A stretch of 13,186 nt of DNA from Salinicoccus sp. UBA3372 (GTDB lineage Bacteria > Bacillota > Bacilli > Staphylococcales > Salinicoccaceae). The translations under genes and the position numbers were made by a program. Every line of letters begins with the position of its first letter. Positions within the stretch are counted from its first letter, which is position 1. The notes under the pieces were generated by a model that was given only the letters and a program-made list of their open reading frames with translations, ran no database searches and was not told the origin of the DNA. Positions 6,799 through 13,186 of the stretch are shown in pieces. The stretch covers positions 1 to 13,186 of the forward strand of contig DEQG01000104.1 of NCBI GenBank assembly GCA_002360325.1, read 5' to 3'.

Positions 6799-7857
6799 TT
6801 AATTATCTTCGTCCTGGAAAAGTGAATTTTCATCCGCTGCCGAATCTTCGGGGACATCTTCTTTGACTCCATCGCCAAAGCCGAGTTCATCCCTCAATTT
6901 GCCTGAGATTTCTTCAAACAGTTCAGGATTCTGCTCGAGATGTTCCTTGACATTTTCCTTACCCTGGCCTAAACGTTCGCCGTTATACGAGTACCACGCA
7001 CCACTCTTCTGAACGATTTCCGCTTCCGAAGCAAGATCGATGACTTCACCGGTTTTGGAAATACCTTTACCGTACATCATATCCACTTCCGCGACTCTGA
7101 ACGGCGGTGCCACTTTATTTTTAACAACCTTGATCTTCGTTCTGTTACCGACGATTTCCTGACCCAGTTTCAGCTGCTCTGCGCGGCGTACTTCAAGTCT
7201 GACGGAACTGTAGAACTTAAGTGCGCGTCCGCCCGGCGTCGTTTCCGGGTTACCGAACATTACACCGATCTTTTCACGGATCTGGTTGATGAAAATTGCT
7301 GTTGTATTACTTTTTGCAATCGCTGAAGAAAGCTTGCGGAGTGCCTGTGACATCAGACGGGCCTGCAGACCGACATGGCTGTCGCCCATTTCACCTTCGA
7401 TTTCAGCTTTCGGCGTGAGTGCCGCTACGGAGTCGACGACAACAATATCCACAGCACCGCTCCGGACGAAGGCTTCAGCAATCTCAAGCCCCTGTTCCCC
7501 GTGGTCCGGCTGTGATAAATATAAGTTTTCCGTATCTACACCCAGGTTTTTTGCATAAACGGGATCCAGAGCATGCTCTGCGTCAATGAAAGCCGCTATG
7601 CCGCCGTTCTTCTGCACTTCTGCGATAGCATGCAGTGCGACTGTCGTTTTACCAGAGGATTCAGGACCGTAGATCTCGATGATTCTCCCCTTCGGATAAC
7701 CACCTACACCCAGTGCTTTGTCCAATGTGATTGAACCGCTAGAAACTGTGGATACGTTTCTCCCGGTATCATCACCAAGTTTCATGACAGAACCTTTACC
7801 AAAAGATTTCTCCATATTTTTAATTACAGTATCTAATGCTTTTTGTCTTTCGTCCAT
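6799..7857 (-). CDS. recA: Recombinase A
   Basis: RecA forms ATP-dependent filaments on single-stranded DNA, carries out strand exchange in recombinational repair, and triggers LexA self-cleavage. In the 352-residue product the Walker A motif is GPESSGKTT (64-72) and Walker B is IVVVD (138-142). DNA-binding loop L2 lies around [10 protein letters not shown] (201-210), and an acidic C-terminal tail ends at DEDN. The segment QPDHGEQ (116-122) follows the staphylococcal form. The ATG start has GGAGG 6 nt upstream. The gene has its own promoter with a LexA site and its own terminator, so it is a single-gene SOS-regulated unit. cinA, its usual upstream neighbour, is absent. Confidence 0.99.
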   Translation of the reverse strand: MDERQKALDTVIKNMEKSFGKGSVMKLGDDTGRNVSTVSSGSITLDKALGVGGYPKGRIIEIYGPESSGKTTVALHAIAEVQKNGGIAAFIDAEHALDPVYAKNLGVDTENLYLSQPDHGEQGLEIAEAFVRSGAVDIVVVDSVAALTPKAEIEGEMGDSHVGLQARLMSQALRKLSSAIAKSNTTAIFINQIREKIGVMFGNPETTPGGRALKFYSSVRLEVRRAEQLKLGQEIVGNRTKIKVVKNKVAPPFRVAEVDMMYGKGISKTGEVIDLASEAEIVQKSGAWYSYNGERLGQGKENVKEHLEQNPELFEEISGKLRDELGFGDGVKEDVPEDSAADENSLFQDEDN

Positions 7858-7886
7858 GTTATCCCTCCATATGTTACTTCGAAAAT

Positions 7887-7895
7887 ATTATATCA
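7887..7895 (-). promoter_or_regulatory. recA promoter (extended -10)
   Basis: On the minus strand TGATATAAT gives a perfect TATAAT (7887-7892) preceded by TGn, about 30 nt before the recA start. The -35 position (7910-7915 at a 17-nt spacer) is a poor match to TTGACA, consistent with dependence on the extended -10. The LexA site begins within that -35 position. Confidence 0.8.
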
Positions 7896-7900
7896 TGTAA

Positions 7901-7931
7901 AAAACAAAAAAGCGAACATATATTCGCTTTT
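7901..7931 (-). terminator. Hairpin plus T-tract: likely terminator of the ymfF-pgsA operon
   Basis: AAAAGCGAA (7908-7916) pairs perfectly with TTCGCTTTT (7923-7931) around a 6-nt loop. On the minus strand it is followed by a T-rich run (complement of 7901-7910, A4-C-A5). It is about 100 nt after the pgsA stop and is the only terminator-like structure with a T-run there. The same hairpin contains the recA LexA site. The stem has only five core pairs with G or C in them, so efficiency may be moderate. Confidence 0.6.
7913..7926. promoter_or_regulatory. LexA (SOS) box of recA
   Basis: CGAACATATATTCG matches the Gram-positive LexA consensus CGAAC-N4-GTTCG at 9 of 10 fixed positions; the only departure is A for G at 7922. 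It overlaps the -35 region of the recA extended -10 promoter, so bound LexA would block recA transcription until DNA damage. Confidence 0.9.
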
Positions 7932-8031
7932 GTTCTGCAGAAATTAAATTTTTGTGTACTGAAACAACGATTCAGGCTTCTTTGCATGCCCAAAACCGTG
8001 TTTCTGTACGGTAAAGCTTACAGTTTTCATT

Positions 8032-8616
8032 TTACTCGGTTTTTGCCTTGAACACTGCTCTTCCTTTATAGAAATATTCGATGCCGGAGAGTACAGTGAA
8101 AAATACCGCGATATACATCAGCAGCATACCTAATGAAAATGGTATGAACTGGGTGAATATATCTCCGAACAGCAGGAAGATCAGTGCGAGCATCTGAAAC
8201 GTCGTCTTCACTTTGCCGAGGTTGGATGCAGCGCTGACAAATCCCTGCTCGATCTGCAGCAGTCTCAGTCCCGTGACCGCAAATTCCCTTGCGATGATGA
8301 CAACTGCAACCCAGGAAGATATAGTATGCCATTCCACCAGGACGATCAGACCTGCCGTGACCAGCAGCTTGTCGGCCAGCGGGTCCAGGAATTTCCCCAT
8401 GTTTGTAATCAAATTCCATTTGCGCGCGAGGTAACCATCAAGAAAATCTGTAAATGTTGCAACAACAAAAATAACCGCTGATATGAACTGTTCCACCCTG
8501 ATGACTTCCCCGCCGAGAAATTCCATGTCGCCAAAACCGAAATCGGCCAGGGCGAATACCATGAAAACAGGTATCAGAATCACCCGGAAAACTGTGAGCT
8601 GATTAGGTATATTCAT
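8032..8616 (-). CDS. pgsA: CDP-diacylglycerol--glycerol-3-phosphate 3-phosphatidyltransferase
   Basis: The 194-residue membrane enzyme makes phosphatidylglycerol phosphate from CDP-diacylglycerol and glycerol-3-phosphate, the committed step to phosphatidylglycerol and cardiolipin. The CDP-alcohol phosphotransferase motif is complete: D57-x2-D60-G61-x2-A64-R65-x8-G74-x3-D78-x3-D82 (from DFLDGYLAR to FLDPLAD). Several hydrophobic segments follow, including about 44-57, 84-101 and 145-178. The start has AGGGAG 7 nt upstream and sits 4 nt after the rodZ stop. It is the last gene of the ymfF-to-pgsA operon. Position next to rodZ and recA is the usual Firmicute arrangement, apart from the missing cinA. 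Confidence 0.96.
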   Translation of the reverse strand: MNIPNQLTVFRVILIPVFMVFALADFGFGDMEFLGGEVIRVEQFISAVIFVVATFTDFLDGYLARKWNLITNMGKFLDPLADKLLVTAGLIVLVEWHTISSWVAVVIIAREFAVTGLRLLQIEQGFVSAASNLGKVKTTFQMLALIFLLFGDIFTQFIPFSLGMLLMYIAVFFTVLSGIEYFYKGRAVFKAKTE

Positions 8617-8620
8617 ACTA

Positions 8621-9463
8621 TCACTCCCTTACAATATTAAATTCATAATGCACTGTGATTGCATCTGTCGATTCACTGCTCGACACCGCCTCTCCGCCGA
8701 CGGTCAGTTCCTGTTCCGGCGCATTGCCGATGGTCAGGTACAAAGCCGAAGCATTTTCATCTATACTGAATTCACCTTCTGAAAGCTCTTCATATGCGTA
8801 AGTGTTTCCCGCATCGTCAGACAGGCTGACCCAGGAATTCGCTCCCGAAAGCGTCACTTCAAAATCACCGTTTACAGACACATCATAAAATAAAGTGTTA
8901 TTGTCCATGCCGACATAACTGATATCGGCTGTGGATTCTGATTCGGATTCCTCTTCAGACGACTCTTTCTCTTCTGCCTGTTCTTCGGTCTCTTCTTCTT
9001 CCTCGCCGGAATATGAAGTATCATCTTCCTCAGCGTATGATTCGATATCAAAAGCTGTGGATTCATAGATCGGTGTCGATTCGAACATATCCGTTTCAGA
9101 ACCGACCTGCAGCAGAATGAGCCACAGAACAAACAGAATACCGATCATTGCGCCGAAGCTGATCAAAACTTTCCTTAAATATTTAAAGTCTTCATTTTCT
9201 GACTGCTGGCGTTTCTTTGACTGTTCATTCTCTTCAGGAAGGTCATCAGAGAATCTTGAAAACAAGTAATCGGCATCGAGTCCCATGACTTTAGCGTATT
9301 TTTCAATTAAAAAGTATACATGATTAGGCTCGGGCAATTTGCTGAAATCGCCCGTTTCAATCGTTCTTATTATACTTTTTCTAATACCTGATTTTTCCTG
9401 CATCTCTTTTAAGGTAACGCCGGCTTTTTCACGTTTATCTCTTAAATACGCTCCTAGTTTCAT
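8621..9463 (-). CDS. rodZ: RodZ-family membrane HTH protein
   Basis: The 280-residue product has the RodZ architecture. A cytoplasmic Cro/CI-like helix-turn-helix lies at about residues 4-67 ([20 protein letters not shown]). A basic juxtamembrane stretch is followed by one membrane segment at about 99-119 ([21 protein letters not shown]). An acidic low-complexity linker runs from about 143 to 180 ([15 protein letters not shown]). The extracellular C-terminal beta domain (DUF4115-like) spans about 185-280. RodZ links the cytoskeleton or division machinery to the wall in rods; in cocci its role is less clear. The AGGAGG ribosome site overlaps the ymfK stop codon, indicating coupled translation. 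The linker is unusually rich in Glu and Ser for this family. Confidence 0.92.
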   Translation of the reverse strand: MKLGAYLRDKREKAGVTLKEMQEKSGIRKSIIRTIETGDFSKLPEPNHVYFLIEKYAKVMGLDADYLFSRFSDDLPEENEQSKKRQQSENEDFKYLRKVLISFGAMIGILFVLWLILLQVGSETDMFESTPIYESTAFDIESYAEEDDTSYSGEEEEETEEQAEEKESSEEESESESTADISYVGMDNNTLFYDVSVNGDFEVTLSGANSWVSLSDDAGNTYAYEELSEGEFSIDENASALYLTIGNAPEQELTVGGEAVSSSESTDAITVHYEFNIVRE

Positions 9464-9471
9464 AATGCCTC

Positions 9472-10314
9472 CTAAAACCCACGGAAGAAGTCCATGTCCT
9501 CATTTTCGAACCAGTGTTTCTTCTTATGTTTTTCATATGTGATCTTCTGATCTTCATGCTCTCTCAGTTCGATGATGTAGTCGAAGTCATCCATCGTATA
9601 TTTCATATCATCGTTGAACAGATCCGGGTGTTCGACAACTTTGACGGCAGGAAAGCTCATAAGCTCCCTGATCAGGTTTTTATGCTCCCTGTTCGTTGAA
9701 TTCGCAGTGACCGCTCCATCAATGATATAGACGTTGCCGTCGTTATATTCACCCTTCAGAAGACTTTTACGTTCCGTCTGTTTGATCAGTGTACTCGACA
9801 GAAACAGCCATTTTTTCTTTGCGGTGACACTTGCAGCGACAATCGATTCTGTTTTGCCCACACGCGGCATTCCGCGTATACCGATCAGACGGTGCTCTTT
9901 TTCCAGAAATATCTCCCCGAGGAAATCGACGAGTATACCTATTTCATCACGTGTGAATCTGTAAGTTTTCTTATCTTCATCCCTCTTGATGAACCGTCCG
10001 TGCCTCACTGCAAGACGGTCTCTGACCTGCGGTGTGCGGACTTTGATGATATTGATGTCCTCAACATATTGGCTGATGTATACAAAACGTCTGAGCTTAT
10101 CGACATTATCAGTACGTACAATGAGACCGCGGCGTGTTTTTTCCACGCCGTTGATCGTGTTTATACTGATGCCGAGGTTGCCGAGGAGTGATGATATGTC
10201 CCCCAGCAGACCTGCTCTGTTAATGACGTTTTCATACTCCAAATACTGCTCTATATTACGTTCTGGGTACTGCTCCAAATCAGTTTCAGGATACATATCT
10301 TTTGGTTCATTCAT
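9472..10314 (-). CDS. ymfK: YmfK family protein (DUF3388): ACT-like plus P-loop domains
   Basis: The 280-residue product belongs to the DUF3388/YmfK family found between ymfI and rodZ in Firmicutes; its biochemical role is not established to my knowledge. Residues about 25-95 resemble an ACT regulatory domain (INRAGLLGDISSLLGNLGIS, 31-50). A P-loop-like motif GMPRVGKT follows at 148-155, and a hydrophobic strand ending in acid (NVYIIDGA, 194-201) may be Walker B. This suggests a small-molecule- or partner-sensing nucleotide-binding protein. The ATG at 10312-10314 overlaps the ymfI stop in an ATGA and has GGAGG 9 nt upstream. The in-frame ATG at 10321-10323 directly abuts that site, so I reject it. 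It is translationally coupled to ymfI and ends 8 nt before rodZ. Confidence 0.88.
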   Translation of the reverse strand: MNEPKDMYPETDLEQYPERNIEQYLEYENVINRAGLLGDISSLLGNLGISINTINGVEKTRRGLIVRTDNVDKLRRFVYISQYVEDINIIKVRTPQVRDRLAVRHGRFIKRDEDKKTYRFTRDEIGILVDFLGEIFLEKEHRLIGIRGMPRVGKTESIVAASVTAKKKWLFLSSTLIKQTERKSLLKGEYNDGNVYIIDGAVTANSTNREHKNLIRELMSFPAVKVVEHPDLFNDDMKYTMDDFDYIIELREHEDQKITYEKHKKKHWFENEDMDFFRGF

Positions 10315-11003
10315 GTGTACCATCCTCCGTTTATATTCAGTATCTCACCATTGATGCTTTTTGAGCTGTCATTCAATATGAAACAGACCGAACCGCTGAC
10401 TTCAGAAGGTTCAACCAGCCTCTGCTGGGGCAGCTCACCGAGCACCGCTTCAAGATCCTCATCAGAGAGCGCACTTGTCATGCTGCCTCTGACGATACCC
10501 GGCGCGACAGCATTGACAGTGATATCCGTCGCGGCAAGTTCTTTCGCTAGAGACTTGACAAGAGTGTTCTGCGCACCTTTCATCGTCGCATAGATGCTTT
10601 CAAAGCTCGCGCCCACTGTCCCCCATACAGAACTGATTACTATTATTCTACCACTTTTACTCAATTTTAGTTTCGGCAGTATCACTTTTATAAAAATAAT
10701 GAGTGAACGGATTGAAATATTATACTGTTCATCCATGGCCTTTACATCCGTATCCTGGAACATGCCGAACAGTTCAACGCCCGGTGACCATATCAGCCCG
10801 TCGATCACATCAATGTGATCTGTAATTTCACGGACGTCCTCTTCATTGATCGGACGGGACAGGTCCAGAAAGTGATGTTCACTTTTATATTCAGGCGGCC
10901 GGATTTTTGACACTGAAATAATATTTTCATATTCCAGGTCACGGTGGACCGCCTGTCCGATGTCACCTGATGCCCCCACTATAAGATACGTTTTATCAGC
11001 CAT
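10311..11003 (-). CDS. ymfI: Short-chain dehydrogenase YmfI (EF-P 5-aminopentanone reductase)
   Basis: The 230-residue product is an SDR. The nucleotide-binding motif is VGASGDIG (9-16), and catalytic residues fit S125 (ISSVWG), Y138 and K142 (YATMKGA), with N95. In place of the usual NNAG it has WSPG. The Bacillus YmfI reduces the 5-aminopentanone group attached to Lys32 of elongation factor P, and the family is annotated accordingly; the same role here rests on family and context. An in-frame GTG two codons upstream is possible, but I prefer ATG at 11001-11003. That start overlaps the ymfH stop by 8 nt. The 3' end overlaps ymfK in ATGA. Confidence 0.88.
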   Translation of the reverse strand: MADKTYLIVGASGDIGQAVHRDLEYENIISVSKIRPPEYKSEHHFLDLSRPINEEDVREITDHIDVIDGLIWSPGVELFGMFQDTDVKAMDEQYNISIRSLIIFIKVILPKLKLSKSGRIIVISSVWGTVGASFESIYATMKGAQNTLVKSLAKELAATDITVNAVAPGIVRGSMTSALSDEDLEAVLGELPQQRLVEPSEVSGSVCFILNDSSKSINGEILNINGGWYT

Positions 11004-12297
11004 CAGCACTCACTTTTTCATCTTCGGGCTGCAGCACACATTCAACCATATATTCCGGATCAAGAGCGTCGAATATATAATTTTTAATATCGTCTACAGT
11101 GATCTTGTCGATGATTTCCGGCAGCTGATATAAATCATAGCCGTCCAGATGATACTTCGTATATTGATTGGCAATATACTCCGGTGAATTCAGACTGGAC
11201 AAATAATCGCCGAGCACTTCACGCTTCTGATTGATCAGTTTATCTTCTTCGAAAATATCTTTATTTTTAATAGCTTCTATGATGTCGAGAATCTCCGCAG
11301 TGAATCTTTCCGGATCATCGGTCTGGGTCGTCATCAGTATATGCGCAAAATCTTTTTCTTCATTGTGCGCGAAGTTGAACGAATCGTCGATGATTCCCTT
11401 CTCCAGCATCTCATAATAGTATTCGGACTGTTCGCCGAAGACCATGTCGAGACCGAACATCATCGCAAGGTCCCTTGTCAGGCGTTCCTTATCGGAACCG
11501 GCCTTTTCATTTTTAAAACCGAGCATCACTTTTGTTTCTGCTACGTCAAGGTACAGATTGTGCTTCGGCTTCACTACATCGCGTTGTTCAGCAGGCAGAA
11601 GTCTTTCCACATCCAGAGGTTTCATACTGCCTCGAGCGTCCTGATGGTCCTTGACGAAATCCATCGCTTCATCGACGTCGAAATCACCGACCATGATAAG
11701 GACCATGTTGGACGGATGGTAAAATGTGTCGTGGCATAAGTATAAATGATCTTTGGTAATCTCACTTATCGACGGCAATGTGCCTGCGATATCTATCTTT
11801 ACAGGCAGTTCGTCATACATCTGGCCGATTGTATCGAAATACAGTCTGTATCCCGGATTGTCCTGATACATCTTGATTTCTTCATTGATGATGCCGATTT
11901 CCCTTTCCACAGTTTCCTCTGTAAAGTACGGCTTCTCCACCATATCCATCAGCAGCGTCAGGTTTTTATAAAAATCTTCCGTCGTGCTGAACAGATAGGA
12001 CGTTCTGTCATATGAAGTGAATGCGTTGGCGTTCGCACCGCCTTTTGCGAACAGATCAAAGACGTCCCCGTCCTCCTTTTCAAACATTTTATGCTCAAGA
12101 AAATGTGCAATGCCGTCCGGGACCTGATGTTCTTTGCCATCGACTCTGAAGTGATTATCGATTGAACCGTATTTTGAAGTATATGTCACAAACTTCTTAT
12201 TGTAGCCCGACTTTTGAATAATGAATACTTCCAGACCATTATCCAAAGTCTTCTGATAGACCTTTTCATCTATCTCTCTATATTCTATGTGTCTCAT
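10996..12297 (-). CDS. ymfH: M16-family metallopeptidase YmfH
   Basis: The 433-residue protein is an M16 (insulinase/processing-peptidase) half. The inverted zinc motif HFLEH is at 65-69, and the downstream pair E132 and E139 (EREIGIINEE) supplies the third ligand, so the catalytic site looks complete. Families of this pair are annotated as EF-P 5-aminopentanol modification-associated (also spelled YfmH) because of association with ymfI; a direct peptidase substrate is not known. It starts 4 nt after the ymfF stop, and its 3' end overlaps ymfI. The two M16 halves probably form a heterodimer that encloses a peptide chamber, by analogy with other two-subunit M16 enzymes. Confidence 0.92.
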   Translation of the reverse strand: MRHIEYREIDEKVYQKTLDNGLEVFIIQKSGYNKKFVTYTSKYGSIDNHFRVDGKEHQVPDGIAHFLEHKMFEKEDGDVFDLFAKGGANANAFTSYDRTSYLFSTTEDFYKNLTLLMDMVEKPYFTEETVEREIGIINEEIKMYQDNPGYRLYFDTIGQMYDELPVKIDIAGTLPSISEITKDHLYLCHDTFYHPSNMVLIMVGDFDVDEAMDFVKDHQDARGSMKPLDVERLLPAEQRDVVKPKHNLYLDVAETKVMLGFKNEKAGSDKERLTRDLAMMFGLDMVFGEQSEYYYEMLEKGIIDDSFNFAHNEEKDFAHILMTTQTDDPERFTAEILDIIEAIKNKDIFEEDKLINQKREVLGDYLSSLNSPEYIANQYTKYHLDGYDLYQLPEIIDKITVDDIKNYIFDALDPEYMVECVLQPEDEKVSADG

Positions 12298-12301
12298 TCA
12301 T

Positions 12302-13186
12302 TCACTTCCCTGTTAATGTATATACCGTATCCAGATAAATTTGATTGGCAACTTTAACGATCAGATCATGATCGACTTTGTTCAATGATTTTTCCCAATC
12401 ACCGTCGGTACTGTCGCTCAAGTACTGATTATAGACAAGCGCAATGAGCCCTTTCGGCTTATCGACGATTTCATTTCTGTTCACCTGCATCAGATGCTTC
12501 GTTTCACTAAGGAATTCCTCAGTGAAATCTCCATCCTTGATTCTCTGAAGCTCATGCAGGATCGCACTTTTCGCCTTTTCGACCTGATCCGGTGAAATGC
12601 CTGCGAGTACAAACAGAAAACCATTTTTGATATCCGTCTGTGAGTGGATCTGATACGCGAGACTTTCCTTTTCACGGATATTTTTAAATAAATAGCTCGT
12701 CGCACTGCCGCCGAACATCTGGTTGGCGACATTCAGCGCCATTCTTTCTTCGTCTGAATTCACGTCCACCCTGAATCCGATGTTGAGCTTCGCCTGTTCG
12801 ACGCTTTCCCTGTCGGTCTGTTCTTTCTCCGTCACTTTCTTGAAGCCGTATCCTTCATACGGCAGACGGATTGTTTCATTACGGGGGATCAGACCTTTAA
12901 GGCTGTCATCCGTCACTTTATCCAGGTGCCCTGCAATGAGAATGACCGCTTCGTCATTTTTCATCATTTTCTCATGTTCATCTTTAATATCTTCCAAAGC
13001 GATTTTCTCGATATCTTCAAGGACACCGTGGGATAAATATTTATACGGCTCATCCTCGAACATGACGTTCAAAAGATTCTCAAAGCTCTTTTGGGCTTTA
13101 TTATCCTTAAGGCCTTTCAATCTGTTGATGTACAGACGTTTTTCCCTTTCGAAAAATTGAGCGTCTTCCTCACCGTAATCAAACGG
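12302..13186 (-). CDS. ymfF: M16-family peptidase-like protein YmfF (5' part outside window)
   Basis: The reading frame stays open to the right edge, so the N-terminal part of the gene is outside the window. The visible 294 residues are the C-terminal portion of an M16-like protein, compared with about 426 residues in B. subtilis YmfF. The conserved C-terminal motif of the family is seen in ATSYLFKNIREKESLAYQIHS (the R...Y pair that contacts peptide substrate). The region where HxxEH would lie is not in the window, so I cannot say whether this half is catalytic; family members usually lack it. A TTG at 13118-13120 could be mistaken for a start, but the sequence upstream is coding in the same frame. 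It is the first visible gene of the operon and precedes ymfH by 4 nt. Confidence 0.9.
   Translation of the reverse strand, partial: PFDYGEEDAQFFEREKRLYINRLKGLKDNKAQKSFENLLNVMFEDEPYKYLSHGVLEDIEKIALEDIKDEHEKMMKNDEAVILIAGHLDKVTDDSLKGLIPRNETIRLPYEGYGFKKVTEKEQTDRESVEQAKLNIGFRVDVNSDEERMALNVANQMFGGSATSYLFKNIREKESLAYQIHSQTDIKNGFLFVLAGISPDQVEKAKSAILHELQRIKDGDFTEEFLSETKHLMQVNRNEIVDKPKGLIALVYNQYLSDSTDGDWEKSLNKVDHDLIVKVANQIYLDTVYTLTGK

Noticed and set aside
7995..8012. ACCGT/ACGGT hairpin as the pgsA terminator
   Set aside because: The stem is only 5 bp with an 8-nt loop and a weak T4 tail. The hairpin at 7908-7931 is a better candidate.
13118..13120. TTG as a start codon for a short ymfF
   Set aside because: The same frame continues upstream without a stop to the window edge with M16-like residues, so the gene is cut by the window.
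12723..13160. 145-codon plus-strand frame antisense to ymfF
   Set aside because: It overlaps the well-supported ymfF reading frame, has a serine-rich product, and no promoter or ribosome site stands out.
1..13186. Defence island, prophage, IS, CRISPR or tRNA/rRNA genes
   Set aside because: No transposase, integrase, direct-repeat array or tRNA-like fold was found. Except for the NERD gene and the small orphan gene, the content is conserved core genome.

Overview
The window looks like a core chromosomal segment of a low-to-moderate GC Firmicute of the family Staphylococcaceae. Support comes from the conserved order of M16 peptidase genes, ymfI, ymfK, rodZ, pgsA, recA, rny, ymdB, korA and korB. 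It also comes from staphylococcal-type protein features, such as the QPDHGEQ segment of RecA and an RNase Y of exactly 519 residues once the start is corrected. A non-Staphylococcus genus such as Jeotgalicoccus or Salinicoccus is possible, but I cannot fix the genus from sequence alone. Almost everything is on the minus strand, so transcription runs from the right edge to the left.

Right block (13186 to 8032, minus): a tightly packed operon of ymfF (its 5' part is cut by the window edge), ymfH, ymfI, ymfK, rodZ and pgsA. Gaps are 4-8 nt or the genes overlap, including an ATGA stop/start. The first three genes belong to the set linked in Bacillus to 5-aminopentanol modification of elongation factor P. 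The last two serve cell shape and acidic phospholipid synthesis. cinA, which lies between pgsA and recA in Bacillus subtilis and Staphylococcus aureus, is absent. In its place is a ~174 nt intergenic region with a hairpin that looks like both the pgsA-operon terminator and the LexA operator of recA.

Middle block (7857 to 3881): recA with its own terminator, rny (RNase Y), and ymdB (metallophosphoesterase). Between rny and ymdB a 72-codon ORF of unknown function is transcribed in the opposite direction and ends at its own terminator, facing rny.

Left block (3779 to 31): korA-korB encode a two-subunit 2-oxoacid:ferredoxin oxidoreductase and end at a strong terminator. After this comes a separately transcribed NERD-domain nuclease-like gene with a C-terminal zinc ribbon. 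Its promoter is overlaid by a 30-bp near-palindrome that looks like an operator.

I see no rRNA, tRNA, CRISPR, IS or prophage signature. No clearly new multi-gene system is evident. The most promising loose ends are the NERD gene with its operator-like palindrome, the orphan 72-aa protein, and the fused LexA-site/terminator in front of recA.
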